A DNA stretch of 64,000 nt, taken from NCBI RefSeq assembly GCF_024171485.1, contig NZ_JALJZX010000002.1, forward strand, positions 744,001 to 808,000. The letters are read 5' to 3'. How positions within the stretch are numbered: position 1 is the first letter of the stretch; every line of letters starts with the position of its first letter. The notes under the pieces were generated by a model. It was not told the origin of the DNA, made no database searches, and saw only the letters and a program-made list of their open reading frames with translations. The translations under genes were made by a program, and so were the position numbers. The stretch comes from Chryseobacterium sp. HSC-36S06 (GTDB lineage Bacteria > Bacteroidota > Bacteroidia > Flavobacteriales > Weeksellaceae). This document shows positions 49,335 to 58,037 of the stretch, piece by piece.

Positions 49335-51380
49335 ATGAAATACAACTTTAAATATATCGCGGCAGCATTTTTAATTTCGGGAATGCTTTCTGCACAAAAA
49401 TTCAATAAGGACGAAATGCCGAAACCCGGCCCTACTCCAACAATCAACATCGCAAAACCAAACACTTTCACCCTGAAAAACGGACTTACCGTAATGGTGG
49501 TGGAAAACAATAAATTACCGAGAGTAAACATGAGCCTTTCTATGGACAGACCACCTGTTTACGAAGGTAAAATTGTGGGCGTGAGCCAAATTATGGCAGA
49601 TCAGTTGGGCAGTGGAACAACTACGATGAGCAAAGAAGATTTTAACAAGAAAATTGATTTTCTTGGGGCGAATCTAAACTTCTCTTCAGCCGGCGCCAAT
49701 GCAAACACGCTTTCAAAATATTTTCCGCAGGTTTTAGGATTAATGGCGGATGCGATTGTTAACCCTAAATTTTCTGAATCGGAAGTTAAAGACTCCAAAG
49801 ACAGAATGATTGAAGGTCTGAAAGCTGACGAAAAAAACGCAAGTTCAATCGCAAACCGTGTTTCTACAGCACTTACGTACGGAAAAAATACTTCCCGAGG
49901 CGAATTTGAAACTCAGGAAAGCATCAAAAACATTCAGCTCGCTGATGTGCAGAATATGTACAACAAATATTACGCTCCGAACAATGCATATCTTGTTGTA
50001 GTTGGTGATGTGAAATACAACGAGGCTAAAAAAATGATTGAAAAAGCATTTTCAGCCTGGAAAAAATCGAGCACAACTTTCAGTCCGTTAGAACCGGCTA
50101 CTAATGTTGCTGCAACAGAGATTAATGTTGTCGATGTTCCTACCGCAGTTCAGTCGGTGGTTTCTGTCGGAAACATCAATAACCTGAAGATGAGCGACCC
50201 GAATTATTTCTCGTCAATGATCGCCAATTACATTTTAGGCGGCGGCGGTGAAGCGAGACTTTTCATGAATCTTCGTGAGAAAAACGGTTTTACTTACGGC
50301 GCTTATTCCTCATTAACTGCAAGTAAATATTCCCCAAATTTTTCTGCAAATTCCAGCGTTAGAAATGAAGTTACCGATAAAGCGGTAAAAGAATTTATGA
50401 ACGAACTGAACGCGATTTCTAAAGTAACACCTGATGAGCTTGCCAATGCAAAAGCGAAACTGAAGGGAGATTTCATCCGTTCTCTTGAAAGACCGGAAAC
50501 GATCGCGAGATTTGCGCTGAACGAAAAAGTGCAGAATCTGCCTGCAGATTTCTATGCAAACTATCTTAAATCTATAGATAAAGTAACGGCAGCTGATGTT
50601 TCTGCAGCAGTAAAAAGTACGATAATGCCTAACCAAAGCAGAATTTTCGTTGCAGGTAAAGCAGCTGATATTGCGGAAGGTCTAGAAAAATTAGGTTATC
50701 CGGTAAAATATTATGACACTGAAGCAAATCCTGCGGCAAAACCGTCAACCCAGAAAATGGATGCCGGCGTAACTCTGGCTACAGTTGCTGACAAATACAT
50801 CGATGCAATCGGAGGTTTAGCTGCTGTACAGAAAGTGAATTCCATCACCACGGATGCTTCTGCGAAAGTACAGGGTATGGATCTCGATATGAATATGATT
50901 CAGGCGAAAGGCGGGAAAATGAAAATGGAAATTAAAATGATGGGCAACACCTTCCAGAAAATTGTTTTCGACGGAAAAGAAGGCTATATGGAAATGCAGG
51001 GGCAGAAATCCCCAATGCCGGAAGATGCGAAAAAAGAACTTGCTGATGCAACGGAACTTTTCCCAGAATTAATTTTCGCTAAATCCGCAGATTACAAATT
51101 AGCCGGAATTGAAAAATTCGAGAATGAAGATGCGTACGTAGTAAAGAAAGATAAAAACACTTATTATTACAGTGTAAAAACAGGCATGAAACTGGGCGAA
51201 ACCAAAATGCAGAAAGGTCCACAGGGAGAAATGACTGTCCCTACTATTTTCGGTGATTACAAAGTAGTTTCAGGCGTAAAACTTCCATACAGAATGTCGC
51301 AGAACATGGGCGGGATGCCGGTAGATTTTACAGTGAAATCTTACCAGATCAACCAATCTAAAGATTCAGATTTTAAATAA
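49335..51380 (+). CDS. M16 family inactive partner subunit with C-terminal lipoprotein-sorting-like domain
   Basis: A 681-residue protein with a signal peptide (about 1-20). The M16 repeat is recognisable ('FTLKNGLTVMVVENNKLPRV', 'YYAPNNAYLVVVGDV', 'GGGGEARLFMNLREKNGFTYGAYS'), but the HxxEH position reads 'VSQIMADQLGSGT', so zinc binding is lost. The R/Y motif that completes the partner's active site is present. After residue about 481 a separate beta-rich domain of about 200 residues ('ADKYIDAIGG', 'DGKEGYMEMQGQKSPM', 'FGDYKVVSGVKLPYRM') resembles LolA/outer-membrane lipoprotein sorting folds. It starts 3 bases after its active partner. Confidence 0.9.
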   Translation: MKYNFKYIAAAFLISGMLSAQKFNKDEMPKPGPTPTINIAKPNTFTLKNGLTVMVVENNKLPRVNMSLSMDRPPVYEGKIVGVSQIMADQLGSGTTTMSKEDFNKKIDFLGANLNFSSAGANANTLSKYFPQVLGLMADAIVNPKFSESEVKDSKDRMIEGLKADEKNASSIANRVSTALTYGKNTSRGEFETQESIKNIQLADVQNMYNKYYAPNNAYLVVVGDVKYNEAKKMIEKAFSAWKKSSTTFSPLEPATNVAATEINVVDVPTAVQSVVSVGNINNLKMSDPNYFSSMIANYILGGGGEARLFMNLREKNGFTYGAYSSLTASKYSPNFSANSSVRNEVTDKAVKEFMNELNAISKVTPDELANAKAKLKGDFIRSLERPETIARFALNEKVQNLPADFYANYLKSIDKVTAADVSAAVKSTIMPNQSRIFVAGKAADIAEGLEKLGYPVKYYDTEANPAAKPSTQKMDAGVTLATVADKYIDAIGGLAAVQKVNSITTDASAKVQGMDLDMNMIQAKGGKMKMEIKMMGNTFQKIVFDGKEGYMEMQGQKSPMPEDAKKELADATELFPELIFAKSADYKLAGIEKFENEDAYVVKKDKNTYYYSVKTGMKLGETKMQKGPQGEMTVPTIFGDYKVVSGVKLPYRMSQNMGGMPVDFTVKSYQINQSKDSDFK

Positions 51381-51402
51381 GCTTTATTTAAATGTTTTTT
51401 GA

Positions 51403-51430
51403 AAACGGCAGCTCAGGCTGCCGTTTCTAT
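51403..51430 (+). terminator. Terminator after the M16 pair
   Basis: Stem AAACGGCAGC/GCTGCCGTTT with a 4-base loop and a short T-rich tail. Confidence 0.87.
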
Positions 51431-51536
51431 TTGCCGAGATTTTAATTTTGTTAAAAAAAGTGAAGATTATGATTTTCTGGAATAATAAGGGCACAATAAT
51501 TGTAAATATTTTAACATAATCCAAAAACATACGGCC

Positions 51537-51791
51537 ATGTCAGAAAATATACTCTCTTTAGAAGATCTTAAATTTTTAGAAAAACTTCATTCCCACTATG
51601 GATTAGAATTTATCCGTTTCGACGATTCGGGAATTAAGATCAATAACCAAAATTTACTTACTGACGATTCTGACAGAACAGATTATTTCAATCTGTTAAA
51701 TGAAATATCAAAGAAATTAAAATACAGACTGAATTCAAATTTTCAGATGAATTTTACAAGTTCATTTAATTTTGATGTTGTACGCGTTTAA
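51537..51791 (+). CDS. Small hypothetical protein
   Basis: An 84-residue acidic protein without signal peptide or membrane helix. It starts 'MSENILSLEDLKFLEKLHSHYG' and ends 'NFQMNFTSSFNFDVVRV'; no family is recognised. The frame has normal codon use, an isolated terminator follows at 51809-51843, and it sits convergent to the response-regulator gene. It is probably real but of unknown function. Confidence 0.65.
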   Translation: MSENILSLEDLKFLEKLHSHYGLEFIRFDDSGIKINNQNLLTDDSDRTDYFNLLNEISKKLKYRLNSNFQMNFTSSFNFDVVRV

Positions 51792-51808
51792 ATTTTGAAT
51801 TCAATTAT

Positions 51809-51843
51809 AAAAAAAAGACAAACTTCTCGGTTTGTCTTTTTTA
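51809..51843. terminator. Bidirectional terminator between the small hypothetical gene and the response regulator
   Basis: A 12-bp stem AAAAAGACAAAC/GTTTGTCTTTTT with a 6-base loop, A-run on one side and T-run on the other. Confidence 0.92.
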
Positions 51844-51861
51844 TTTACTTCTTTAAGTGTT

Positions 51862-52227
51862 TTATGCCGTGAGCTGATTCAACTTATTTACCACTTCGTC
51901 AATTTCAAAAGGTTTTGCGATAAACGCATTGGCACCAGACTGAATTGCAGTATGCTCCAGACCACGACTTGCAGACATTATTACCACAGGGATATTCTTG
52001 GTGATTTCGTTTTCTTTCAGTCTTTTACAAATATCTCTTCCGTCTTCACCGGAAAGCCACATATCCAATAGGATAACATCGGGTTTTGAAACTGATTCAA
52101 CATAATTAAAAATTTCGGAACCGCGTTCGAAGGCATTTACTTCGAAACCTTCAAAATCGAGCATTATTCCTAAAGAATCCAGAATCGAAACGTCATCATC
52201 GACTATTATTATTTTTTTTGAATTCAT
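51862..52227 (-). CDS. Single-domain response regulator (CheY-like)
   Basis: A 121-residue receiver domain without an output domain. Visible are the acidic pair in 'IIIVDDDVSILDS' (about 6-18), the phospho-acceptor Asp in 'DVILLDMWLSGEDGRD' (about 55), the conserved Ser in 'VVIMSASRG' and Lys in 'AFIAKPFE' (about 104). It follows the PAS-rich histidine kinase gene by 10 bases and is surely its direct partner in a phosphorelay. Having no output domain, it must act by protein contact or pass phosphate onward. Confidence 0.92.
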   Translation of the reverse strand: MNSKKIIIVDDDVSILDSLGIMLDFEGFEVNAFERGSEIFNYVESVSKPDVILLDMWLSGEDGRDICKRLKENEITKNIPVVIMSASRGLEHTAIQSGANAFIAKPFEIDEVVNKLNQLTA

Positions 52228-52237
52228 TTTTTTCTTT

Positions 52238-54082
52238 TTAAATTTTCACCACAGGAAGTGAAAAACTGAATGTTGATCCTTTTCCAAGCACACTGTTTAC
52301 CCAGATTTTACCGTGGGAACGTTCTACGATTTGTGCTGCGATATAAAGTCCCAGCCCAAGTCCCGGAAAAGTACTCTGTTCATCGCCGCTCACCCGGTAA
52401 TACTGTTCGAAAACCCTGTCCTTGTTCTCCTCAGGCATACCGATACCGAAATCCTGCACCGTAAAAACAGTATTCTTCCCATCACCTTTTACATTAATAA
52501 CAATTCGTTCAGCTTCAGGAGAATATTTAATCGCGTTCGAAATTAAATTAGTAATTACCTGACTGATACGTTCCCGATCAGCAAAAACCGTACCTACGTG
52601 CTCTGTAACAATTTCGATTTTATGCATCGTGCTCATTTGCATTTCTTCAACCGTCTCCACTACAAGTTGTTCAAAATCGAAAACATCCTGATTAAGATGT
52701 ATTTTTCCTGAATTGATCTTGGTCACATCGAGTAAATCTCCAATTAGAGAAGTAAGTTTTATGACTTGCAGATCCATTTTTTTGGCAAACTGCGCATTCT
52801 TTTCATCTCCTGTTTTCTTTAACATTCTCTCTAAGACCTGTGCATATAGTTTTAGAGAAGTAAGAGGAGTTTTCAGTTCGTGACTGGCTATTCCTAAGAA
52901 AGTATCTTTCTGTGAAACTAAATTTTTAAATTCATTGATATCCGTACACGTTCCGATCCATTTAACAAATTTATCTTTATCAAGAACGGGCGTTGCACGG
53001 CTTAAAAACCATCTGTATTCAGATGTTCGAATATCTTTCAAACGAAATTCCATTTCAAAATAAGTATTCTTCTCAGCCGCTTTAATCCACGCATCAACGA
53101 GTTTCATATAGTCAACAGGATGAACAATCTCTTTGAAATTGAGTTGTCCGATGGTCTGCTCACTACATCCAAGTAAATCCATCATGTTGTTATTACAGAA
53201 ATCAATAGCACCGTCGATTCCGGCTGTCCAAACCATTTGGGGCATCGCCTCTGCAAGGTTACGGTATTCCACTTCGCTTGCTTCTGCCCTTTTTCTAGCT
53301 TCCACCAATTCTGTAACATTCATTGCCACATTCATAATTGCGTAGATATTACCGCTGACATCACGAAGCGGCTTATAGGAAAAATTGTAGTAATACGTCT
53401 GCAAGACACCATCTACCACCAAGTCAACTTTATCTTCCTGTGCTACATAAGGAACACCTGTTTTAAAAATATTCTGAAGAATACCGATAAAAGGCTGGCC
53501 CTTAAGTTCGGGCAGCGCTTCCTCCAAGGGTTTTCCGATAACCGATTTATCTTTACCCCAGGTCTTGATCATCTGGTCATTAGCAAAATCAATAATCAAA
53601 TCTTCGCCTACGTAGATTCCTGTGGAATAATCGGAAATCTCCATAAGTTCTTTAAAACGGATTTCGCTTTCCTTCAGCTTTTTTTCCGACAGCACTTTTT
53701 CTGTAACCTCGGTGGCAACAACACTTACTCCGTTAATTGTATTATTATTGAAGATCGGTGAATAAACAAAATCAAAATAACACTCATTCAGAATACCATT
53801 TTTTTCGATCATAGCCAAGACGCTATTACCTTTATAAGTAATTCCTGTATTGTAAACTCCCTTTAGAATATTCGGAAATTCCTGGTCTTTAATTTCGGGC
53901 AAAGCCTGCAGAAGAGGCAGACCTATCACACTTTCATCTTTCCCCCATAAATCCAGTATCTGGCGGTTAGCAATTTCTACAACCTGATCCTTTCCCATTA
54001 ACATCGCTAAAGCTACGGGAGCCTGACTGAAAAGAGTGGTTAAAGAGTCTAAACTCACATTGTTAAGTAGAAAATTTTTCAT
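52238..54082 (-). CDS. Cytoplasmic PAS-domain sensor histidine kinase
   Basis: A 614-residue kinase without membrane segments. Two closely similar PAS domains (about 12-135 and 140-262; both contain 'WGKD.SVIG.PL..ALPE.K') suggest an internal duplication. A third, PAC-linked PAS domain (about 270-390, 'MVWTAGIDGAIDFCNNNM') follows. The HisKA box is 'GIASHELKTPLTSLKLYAQ' (His about 400), and the ATPase domain has 'VITNLISNAIKYSP', 'DFGIGMPEEN' and 'GLGLGLYIAAQI'. The gene is followed 10 bases later by its receiver-domain partner. Ligand of the PAS domains is unknown. Confidence 0.92.
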   Translation of the reverse strand: MKNFLLNNVSLDSLTTLFSQAPVALAMLMGKDQVVEIANRQILDLWGKDESVIGLPLLQALPEIKDQEFPNILKGVYNTGITYKGNSVLAMIEKNGILNECYFDFVYSPIFNNNTINGVSVVATEVTEKVLSEKKLKESEIRFKELMEISDYSTGIYVGEDLIIDFANDQMIKTWGKDKSVIGKPLEEALPELKGQPFIGILQNIFKTGVPYVAQEDKVDLVVDGVLQTYYYNFSYKPLRDVSGNIYAIMNVAMNVTELVEARKRAEASEVEYRNLAEAMPQMVWTAGIDGAIDFCNNNMMDLLGCSEQTIGQLNFKEIVHPVDYMKLVDAWIKAAEKNTYFEMEFRLKDIRTSEYRWFLSRATPVLDKDKFVKWIGTCTDINEFKNLVSQKDTFLGIASHELKTPLTSLKLYAQVLERMLKKTGDEKNAQFAKKMDLQVIKLTSLIGDLLDVTKINSGKIHLNQDVFDFEQLVVETVEEMQMSTMHKIEIVTEHVGTVFADRERISQVITNLISNAIKYSPEAERIVINVKGDGKNTVFTVQDFGIGMPEENKDRVFEQYYRVSGDEQSTFPGLGLGLYIAAQIVERSHGKIWVNSVLGKGSTFSFSLPVVKI

Positions 54083-54259
54083 CGCTGCGAATTTAGAGAA
54101 AAATATGGCAACCTTTTAAATAACTTCATATTATGGTAACATTATGGCCCTCTCAAATATTTTTTGGTATAATAAAGCCTGTGCCTTAATATCCAAAATT
54201 GTTCCAAATTGCGCTGTTATTTAGGCGATAAATTATCTTTTATATTTCAAAATAATAAT

Positions 54260-54267
54260 TATATTTG
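54260..54267 (+). promoter_or_regulatory. Candidate -7 box for secG
   Basis: TATATTTG, a perfect TAnnTTTG, 24 bases before ATG 54292; the -33 is weak (TTTT about 20 bases upstream). It supports that ATG over the in-frame ATG at 54265. Confidence 0.55.
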
Positions 54268-54291
54268 CAGTTCGAAAACTTTGAAATAGAA

Positions 54292-54639
54292 ATGAATACA
54301 ATTTTTACATTATTCATGATTCTGATCATGATTATTAGCGTCTTACTTATCATCATTGTAATGGCTCAAAACCCTAAAGGCGGCGGTCTTTCCGGAACAT
54401 TCGGTGGAACTTCATCTGCACAGTTCGGTGTTCAGAGAACAAATGATTTTATGGAGAAAGCTACATGGATTCTTGGTGGGGCAATTGTGTTCTTAATTTT
54501 ATTAAGTGTGATTTTAACAGCGAAACCATCTTCAACAATGCAGCAGGCTCCTGCCAAAAAAGAAGCTCCAGCGCCACAAACAGCGCCTGGTACAAATAAC
54601 ACGACTACAATGCCTGTTCCGGCTCCTGCAGGAAATTAA
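54292..54639 (+). CDS. secG: Preprotein translocase subunit SecG
   Basis: Small membrane subunit of the SecYEG translocon. The 115-residue protein has two helices (about 3-27 and 57-80) flanking the SecG signature 'MAQNPKGGGLSGTFGGTSSAQFG' spread over residues about 24-46. A Pro/Ala/Thr-rich tail of about 30 residues follows ('PAKKEAPAPQTAPG'). This tail is longer than in E. coli SecG and common in Bacteroidetes. Start ATG 54292 fits the promoter and the first helix. Confidence 0.95.
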   Translation: MNTIFTLFMILIMIISVLLIIIVMAQNPKGGGLSGTFGGTSSAQFGVQRTNDFMEKATWILGGAIVFLILLSVILTAKPSSTMQQAPAKKEAPAPQTAPGTNNTTTMPVPAPAGN

Positions 54640-54661
54640 AAACAGGTTTTTAACATATTAA

Positions 54662-54702
54662 AAAGCGGTTTAGAGTTTATCTGAACCGCTTTCTTATTTT
54701 TT
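54662..54702 (+). terminator. Terminator after secG
   Basis: Stem AAAGCGGTT/AACCGCTTT with a 13-base loop and a T6 run nearby. Confidence 0.85.
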
Positions 54703-54715
54703 GACAATGTGATAA

Positions 54716-55744
54716 TTAATTAAAACACTGCTTGATCCCCCAATAGTCATCCTGGTGTTGAAAGAAAAGACAGTGAAGCCAAGAGTCCAGGGACATCTTC
54801 TCAAGAATTGAGGCATCAAGTTTCCTGAATTCTGTCTGAAAGAAATCAGCATTTATTTCGATATCATTCCTGTCCAGAATATGAATGTTTTCAGGGTGGT
54901 AGAAAGGATAATTCTTGATATCGCAATTTGTCGTCAATAATTTTTTCCCGGAAGCCAAAGCTTCAAAAGTCCTCATCGTGAGACCATTCTGAAACGGTTT
55001 ATTAATATCAAGAACAGAAAATGACTCCCTATAAATTTCAGCAATTTCTGAATGTTTAAGTTTGCTGAAACTGAGTCTGTTCATATCAAAATGCTGTAAG
55101 TTTTTATCGAATATCTTTTTTAATACAAAAGCCAGTTTACCCGGCGCGTAATAATAAAAAAAAGTTTTAAAGCCGCGTTCAGAGCATAAATTACGTACTT
55201 TTTCGCCGATTAAATAGCGGTCGGTATGCGCAGTTCCGATGAAGGCCACATTAAATTTCGGTGGGGAAATTTTCTCAGAAAGCTTATAATCTTCCAGAAA
55301 AAAAAGGGGCCGGAAGTGCAGGTGATATCTTTTTGCATCCGAAGGCTCAAACGTGAAGTTACTGTCAAAAAAGGGATAAAGCTTTAAGAACTTAGGATAT
55401 TCTGCAGCAGCATCGTAAGAATAGAAAATTTTACTTGTATCGGGATTAGCTGATACAAATTTTTCTAGAAAAGACAGAGGTATAGATTCTCCTTTGATTA
55501 AAAGAAAGTAATCATAATTTTTTCCCTCCAGCTTATGCCAAAGCTTTTCATAATACCGCAGTATCTTCTTTTGGTACAATTTACTTTTCACCCGGATCAT
55601 TCCTTTCGTAATGATCGTATCTGATGGTCTTTCGTTATAAAAATCTACCTCTGCTCCCAGTTCGCGCAGCCTGGCAGCAATGGCTTTTTCGTAACCGAAA
55701 AAGTACGGGGAAATAAAAAGTATCTTCTTCTGGACAAAATTCAT
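54716..55744 (-). CDS. Glycosyltransferase-like protein (CgeB/GT4-like)
   Basis: A 342-residue protein starting 'ILFISPYFFGYEKAIAARLRELG' (about 8-30), a Rossmann-like N-domain. The C-domain contains 'FQNGLTMRTFEALASGKKLLTTN' (about 252-274), matching the nucleotide-sugar binding E-A-x-A-x-G motif of GT-B transferases of the CgeB type. It is likely involved in surface polysaccharide or LPS assembly. Its ATG overlaps the TGA of a truncated epimerase frame (ATGA), and the upstream neighbours are an acetyltransferase and a family 2 glycosyltransferase. Donor and acceptor are unknown. Confidence 0.8.
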   Translation of the reverse strand: MNFVQKKILFISPYFFGYEKAIAARLRELGAEVDFYNERPSDTIITKGMIRVKSKLYQKKILRYYEKLWHKLEGKNYDYFLLIKGESIPLSFLEKFVSANPDTSKIFYSYDAAAEYPKFLKLYPFFDSNFTFEPSDAKRYHLHFRPLFFLEDYKLSEKISPPKFNVAFIGTAHTDRYLIGEKVRNLCSERGFKTFFYYYAPGKLAFVLKKIFDKNLQHFDMNRLSFSKLKHSEIAEIYRESFSVLDINKPFQNGLTMRTFEALASGKKLLTTNCDIKNYPFYHPENIHILDRNDIEINADFFQTEFRKLDASILEKMSLDSWLHCLFFQHQDDYWGIKQCFN

Positions 55745-55953
55745 AATTCTTGGCGCTTAGCTACATCACCATTGATGAAATTGACTTTTCCGGCAATGCT
55801 ATTATACAGAGGACAATCATTTTCCGGGTTTTTACCGTGAATTTGAGACAAAAGATTATCAAGCACTGTAACCGCATAACCTTCTTCTAAAAGCCTTAAC
55901 GCCAGCCGGCTTCCAATAAAACCTGCACCGCCGGTAATGAGTATGTTTTTCAA
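55741..55953 (-). pseudogene. Truncated NAD-dependent epimerase/dehydratase (3'-deleted remnant)
   Basis: A 70-residue frame starting with a perfect extended-SDR N-terminus, 'ILITGGAGFIGSRLALRLL' (TGGxGFIG), then 'LDNLLSQIHG' and 'NFINGDVAKRQE', where it stops. Full epimerases of this type are about 320-370 residues and continue with the catalytic YxxxK, which is absent. The stop TGA overlaps the next gene's ATG, so the missing 3' three quarters appear to have been removed by deletion ending at the glycosyltransferase start. Without the active site it cannot be an epimerase. A real short protein is unlikely. Confidence 0.82.
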
Positions 55954-56510
55954 TTTATCTGGCTATATTTTTCCCAAATATGGGTTTGGTGGTTATACAT
56001 TTTTACAATTTTTGCAGGCGATCCTGCGATAACGCAATAATCCGGAAAAATCCCTTTCACCACTGAATTTGTTCCTACCACACACTGTTTTCCCAATACT
56101 GTTCCGGCCATGATCGCCGCACCCATACCGATAAAACAATTCTCACCGATTTTCGTTTCCTTAACATCTATCCTCTGCTTTACCACATGTACACCAATTT
56201 CTGTATACTCGTGATCGATGTTGGTGATAAAAACGTTAGCTAGGATAAGCGATCTTTTGCCAATAACTAAATTTCCCGCAGAAGTAATGTGCACATTTTG
56301 GGAAATAACTACATCATCCGCAATGTGTATTGTCCCTCCATCCTGAGTTTCCATGCGCAAGTGAGGGAAGATTCTAACTTTACTCCCAATAAATACATTC
56401 CGGATTCCCTTAAGAAAAATTGGTTTGCCCATATAGGAAGGTAATCCCAGTTTCCCGAAAAAAGGCGCATAACATAAAGCACGTAATCCCCATAACAATT
56501 TATCCATCAT
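55950..56510 (-). CDS. Left-handed beta-helix (hexapeptide) acyltransferase
   Basis: A 186-residue O-acetyltransferase-like protein with hexapeptide repeats: 'IFIGSKVRIFP'-like turns, 'IADDVVISQNVHITSAGNLVIG' and 'IGENCFIGMGAAIMAGTVLGKQCVVGTNSVV', ending 'VIAGSPAKIVK', the typical closing coil of WcaF/NodL-type enzymes. The catalytic His is probably in 'ITNIDHEY' (about 105). It starts with two Met codons (56510 or 56507), overlapping the stop of the glycosyltransferase gene (ATGA). It probably acetylates a sugar in the same polysaccharide pathway. Confidence 0.9.
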   Translation of the reverse strand: MMDKLLWGLRALCYAPFFGKLGLPSYMGKPIFLKGIRNVFIGSKVRIFPHLRMETQDGGTIHIADDVVISQNVHITSAGNLVIGKRSLILANVFITNIDHEYTEIGVHVVKQRIDVKETKIGENCFIGMGAAIMAGTVLGKQCVVGTNSVVKGIFPDYCVIAGSPAKIVKMYNHQTHIWEKYSQIN

Positions 56511-57298
56511 ATTTTTGCTCTTAATGGCCTTAAGAAATATTTAAACTTTGAAAATACAAAATAAAAAATATATTCCGTATAATTTATTCTTTTTGCCTCA
56601 TACATTTCTCTGAGATTCTTCTGGATGCCTTTTTCCATTTCCTTTAAATTTGCAGAAAGTCCTGCAGCTCCGAAAGATTTTTTTCCTCCACCCGCGATAA
56701 CAAGTTTTTTAGGCAAAAGATACATCTTGTTGTTAGCCGAAATTCGCATCCATAAATTGGCATCTTCAGAATATCTTTGGTTTTCATCGAACTGACCTGT
56801 ATTTTCTAAAACTTCTCTTTTAAAAATTGCCGTTGAAGTTTGTCCAGTAATTTTTATCAACAATTTTTTTAGTGTGATTTCGACTACGCGGTTCGTTGGA
56901 TCAATAATATAAGGATAAACAACTTCTTCATTATTCCATAACGATGCTACAAAATCTGCGTTTAGGTTGGGATTGAGAAGAATTTTCATCTGCCTCTCAG
57001 TTTTTTCCGGCAGCCATTCATCATCAGCATCGAGAAACGCAATGAAATCACCGCTAGATTTACTAAGTCCAGTATTTCTAGCTTTTGAAACACCTCCATT
57101 TTCCTGATTAACGAGTATTACATTCATTTCAGGATTTCTTTGCCGGTAATTTTCAACAATTTCTCGACTCCTGTCAGTAGATCCGTCGTTTATTGCAATA
57201 ATTTCAAAATCCCCGTTCCAGCTTTGATTCTTAACAGAATCCAATGCTTTTACGACAGTTTTTTCGGCATTGTAGATGGGGATAATTACGGAAATCAC
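56507..57298 (-). CDS. Family 2 glycosyltransferase
   Basis: A 263-residue GT-A transferase with 'SVIIPIYNAEKTVVKALDSV' at the N-terminus, 'IIAINDGSTDRSREIV' (about 33-48), the metal-binding 'FIAFLDADDEW' (about 87-97) and 'RYSEDANLWMRIS' (ED motif, about 180-192). It adds a sugar in surface polysaccharide synthesis. The start is GTG at 57298; no ATG lies upstream near enough and the N-terminal strand begins right there. It is the first gene of the four-frame cluster and overlaps the acyltransferase by 4 bases. Confidence 0.92.
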   Translation of the reverse strand: MISVIIPIYNAEKTVVKALDSVKNQSWNGDFEIIAINDGSTDRSREIVENYRQRNPEMNVILVNQENGGVSKARNTGLSKSSGDFIAFLDADDEWLPEKTERQMKILLNPNLNADFVASLWNNEEVVYPYIIDPTNRVVEITLKKLLIKITGQTSTAIFKREVLENTGQFDENQRYSEDANLWMRISANNKMYLLPKKLVIAGGGKKSFGAAGLSANLKEMEKGIQKNLREMYEAKRINYTEYIFYFVFSKFKYFLRPLRAKI

Positions 57299-57351
57299 GC
57301 TTGAAATTATTAAAATAAATTATGATTTAAATGTGGGAGAGAAAAATAAAT

Positions 57352-57963
57352 TTAATCTTTCTCGTTATACGGCAGCCTGTTCTGTATTGACCTTCCCAAG
57401 GAGATTTCATCGGCATACTCCAGTTCATCGCCCACGGAAATCCCCCGGGCAATTGTTGAGAAATTTACTTCAAAATTCTTAAATTTTTTATAAATATAAT
57501 AAGCGGTTGTGTCGCCTTCCATCGTAGCGCTGAGGGCAAAAATTAGTTCTTTCGCAACGCCGTTCTGCAATTTCCTTTCAATCGATGAAATATTAAGTTG
57601 GTTCGGTCCGATACCTTCCATAGGAGAAATTTTACCGCCTAAAACAAGATATTTTCCGCGGTACTTTCCTGTATTCTCAATCGCCATCACGTCCCGCACA
57701 TCTTCCACAATGCAGATAAGCTCATCATTCCGCTTCGGGTTAGCGCAGATCTCACAAATTTCAGAATCCGAAAAATTATGACATTCTTTGCAGTATTTAA
57801 TGTCTGTAACGAGTTTTTTAAGAGAATCTCCTAATGCGATTGCTTGACTTTCCGGTTGCTTCAGAAGATGCAAAGCCAGCCGCAACGCTGATTTTTTACC
57901 AATCCCCGGCAGCCCGGAAATCTCTTCTACGGCTTTCGCCAAAACTTTACTCGGATAGTTCAT
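57352..57963 (-). CDS. recR: Recombination mediator RecR
   Basis: Works with RecO/RecF to load RecA at gaps. The 203-residue protein has the helix-hairpin-helix '[20 protein letters not shown]' (about 15-34), a zinc finger '[17 protein letters not shown]' (four Cys, about 57-73), a Toprim start '[14 protein letters not shown]' and the Walker-like C-terminus with '[21 protein letters not shown]'. Length fits E. coli RecR. The -7 promoter box is only 4 bases from the ATG, so the mRNA is predicted to be leaderless. Confidence 0.97.
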   Translation of the reverse strand: MNYPSKVLAKAVEEISGLPGIGKKSALRLALHLLKQPESQAIALGDSLKKLVTDIKYCKECHNFSDSEICEICANPKRNDELICIVEDVRDVMAIENTGKYRGKYLVLGGKISPMEGIGPNQLNISSIERKLQNGVAKELIFALSATMEGDTTAYYIYKKFKNFEVNFSTIARGISVGDELEYADEISLGRSIQNRLPYNEKD

Positions 57964-57967
57964 TCCA

Positions 57968-57998
57968 CAAAAATAAAATTTTATCCCTCAGGATGCAA
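57968..57998 (-). promoter_or_regulatory. Promoter of recR (leaderless)
   Basis: Minus strand: TTG (57998-57996), 20-base spacer, TATTTTTG (57975-57968). Perfect spacing; the ATG at 57963 would coincide with the transcription start. Confidence 0.65.
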
Positions 57999-58037
57999 GT
58001 TTCAACCCTTTTATTATCTTTGGAAAAATTACAGTTC

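Noticed and set aside
53237-53761. 174-codon plus-strand frame inside the histidine kinase
   Set aside because: The opposite strand encodes clear PAS domains; this frame shows no recognisable protein features.
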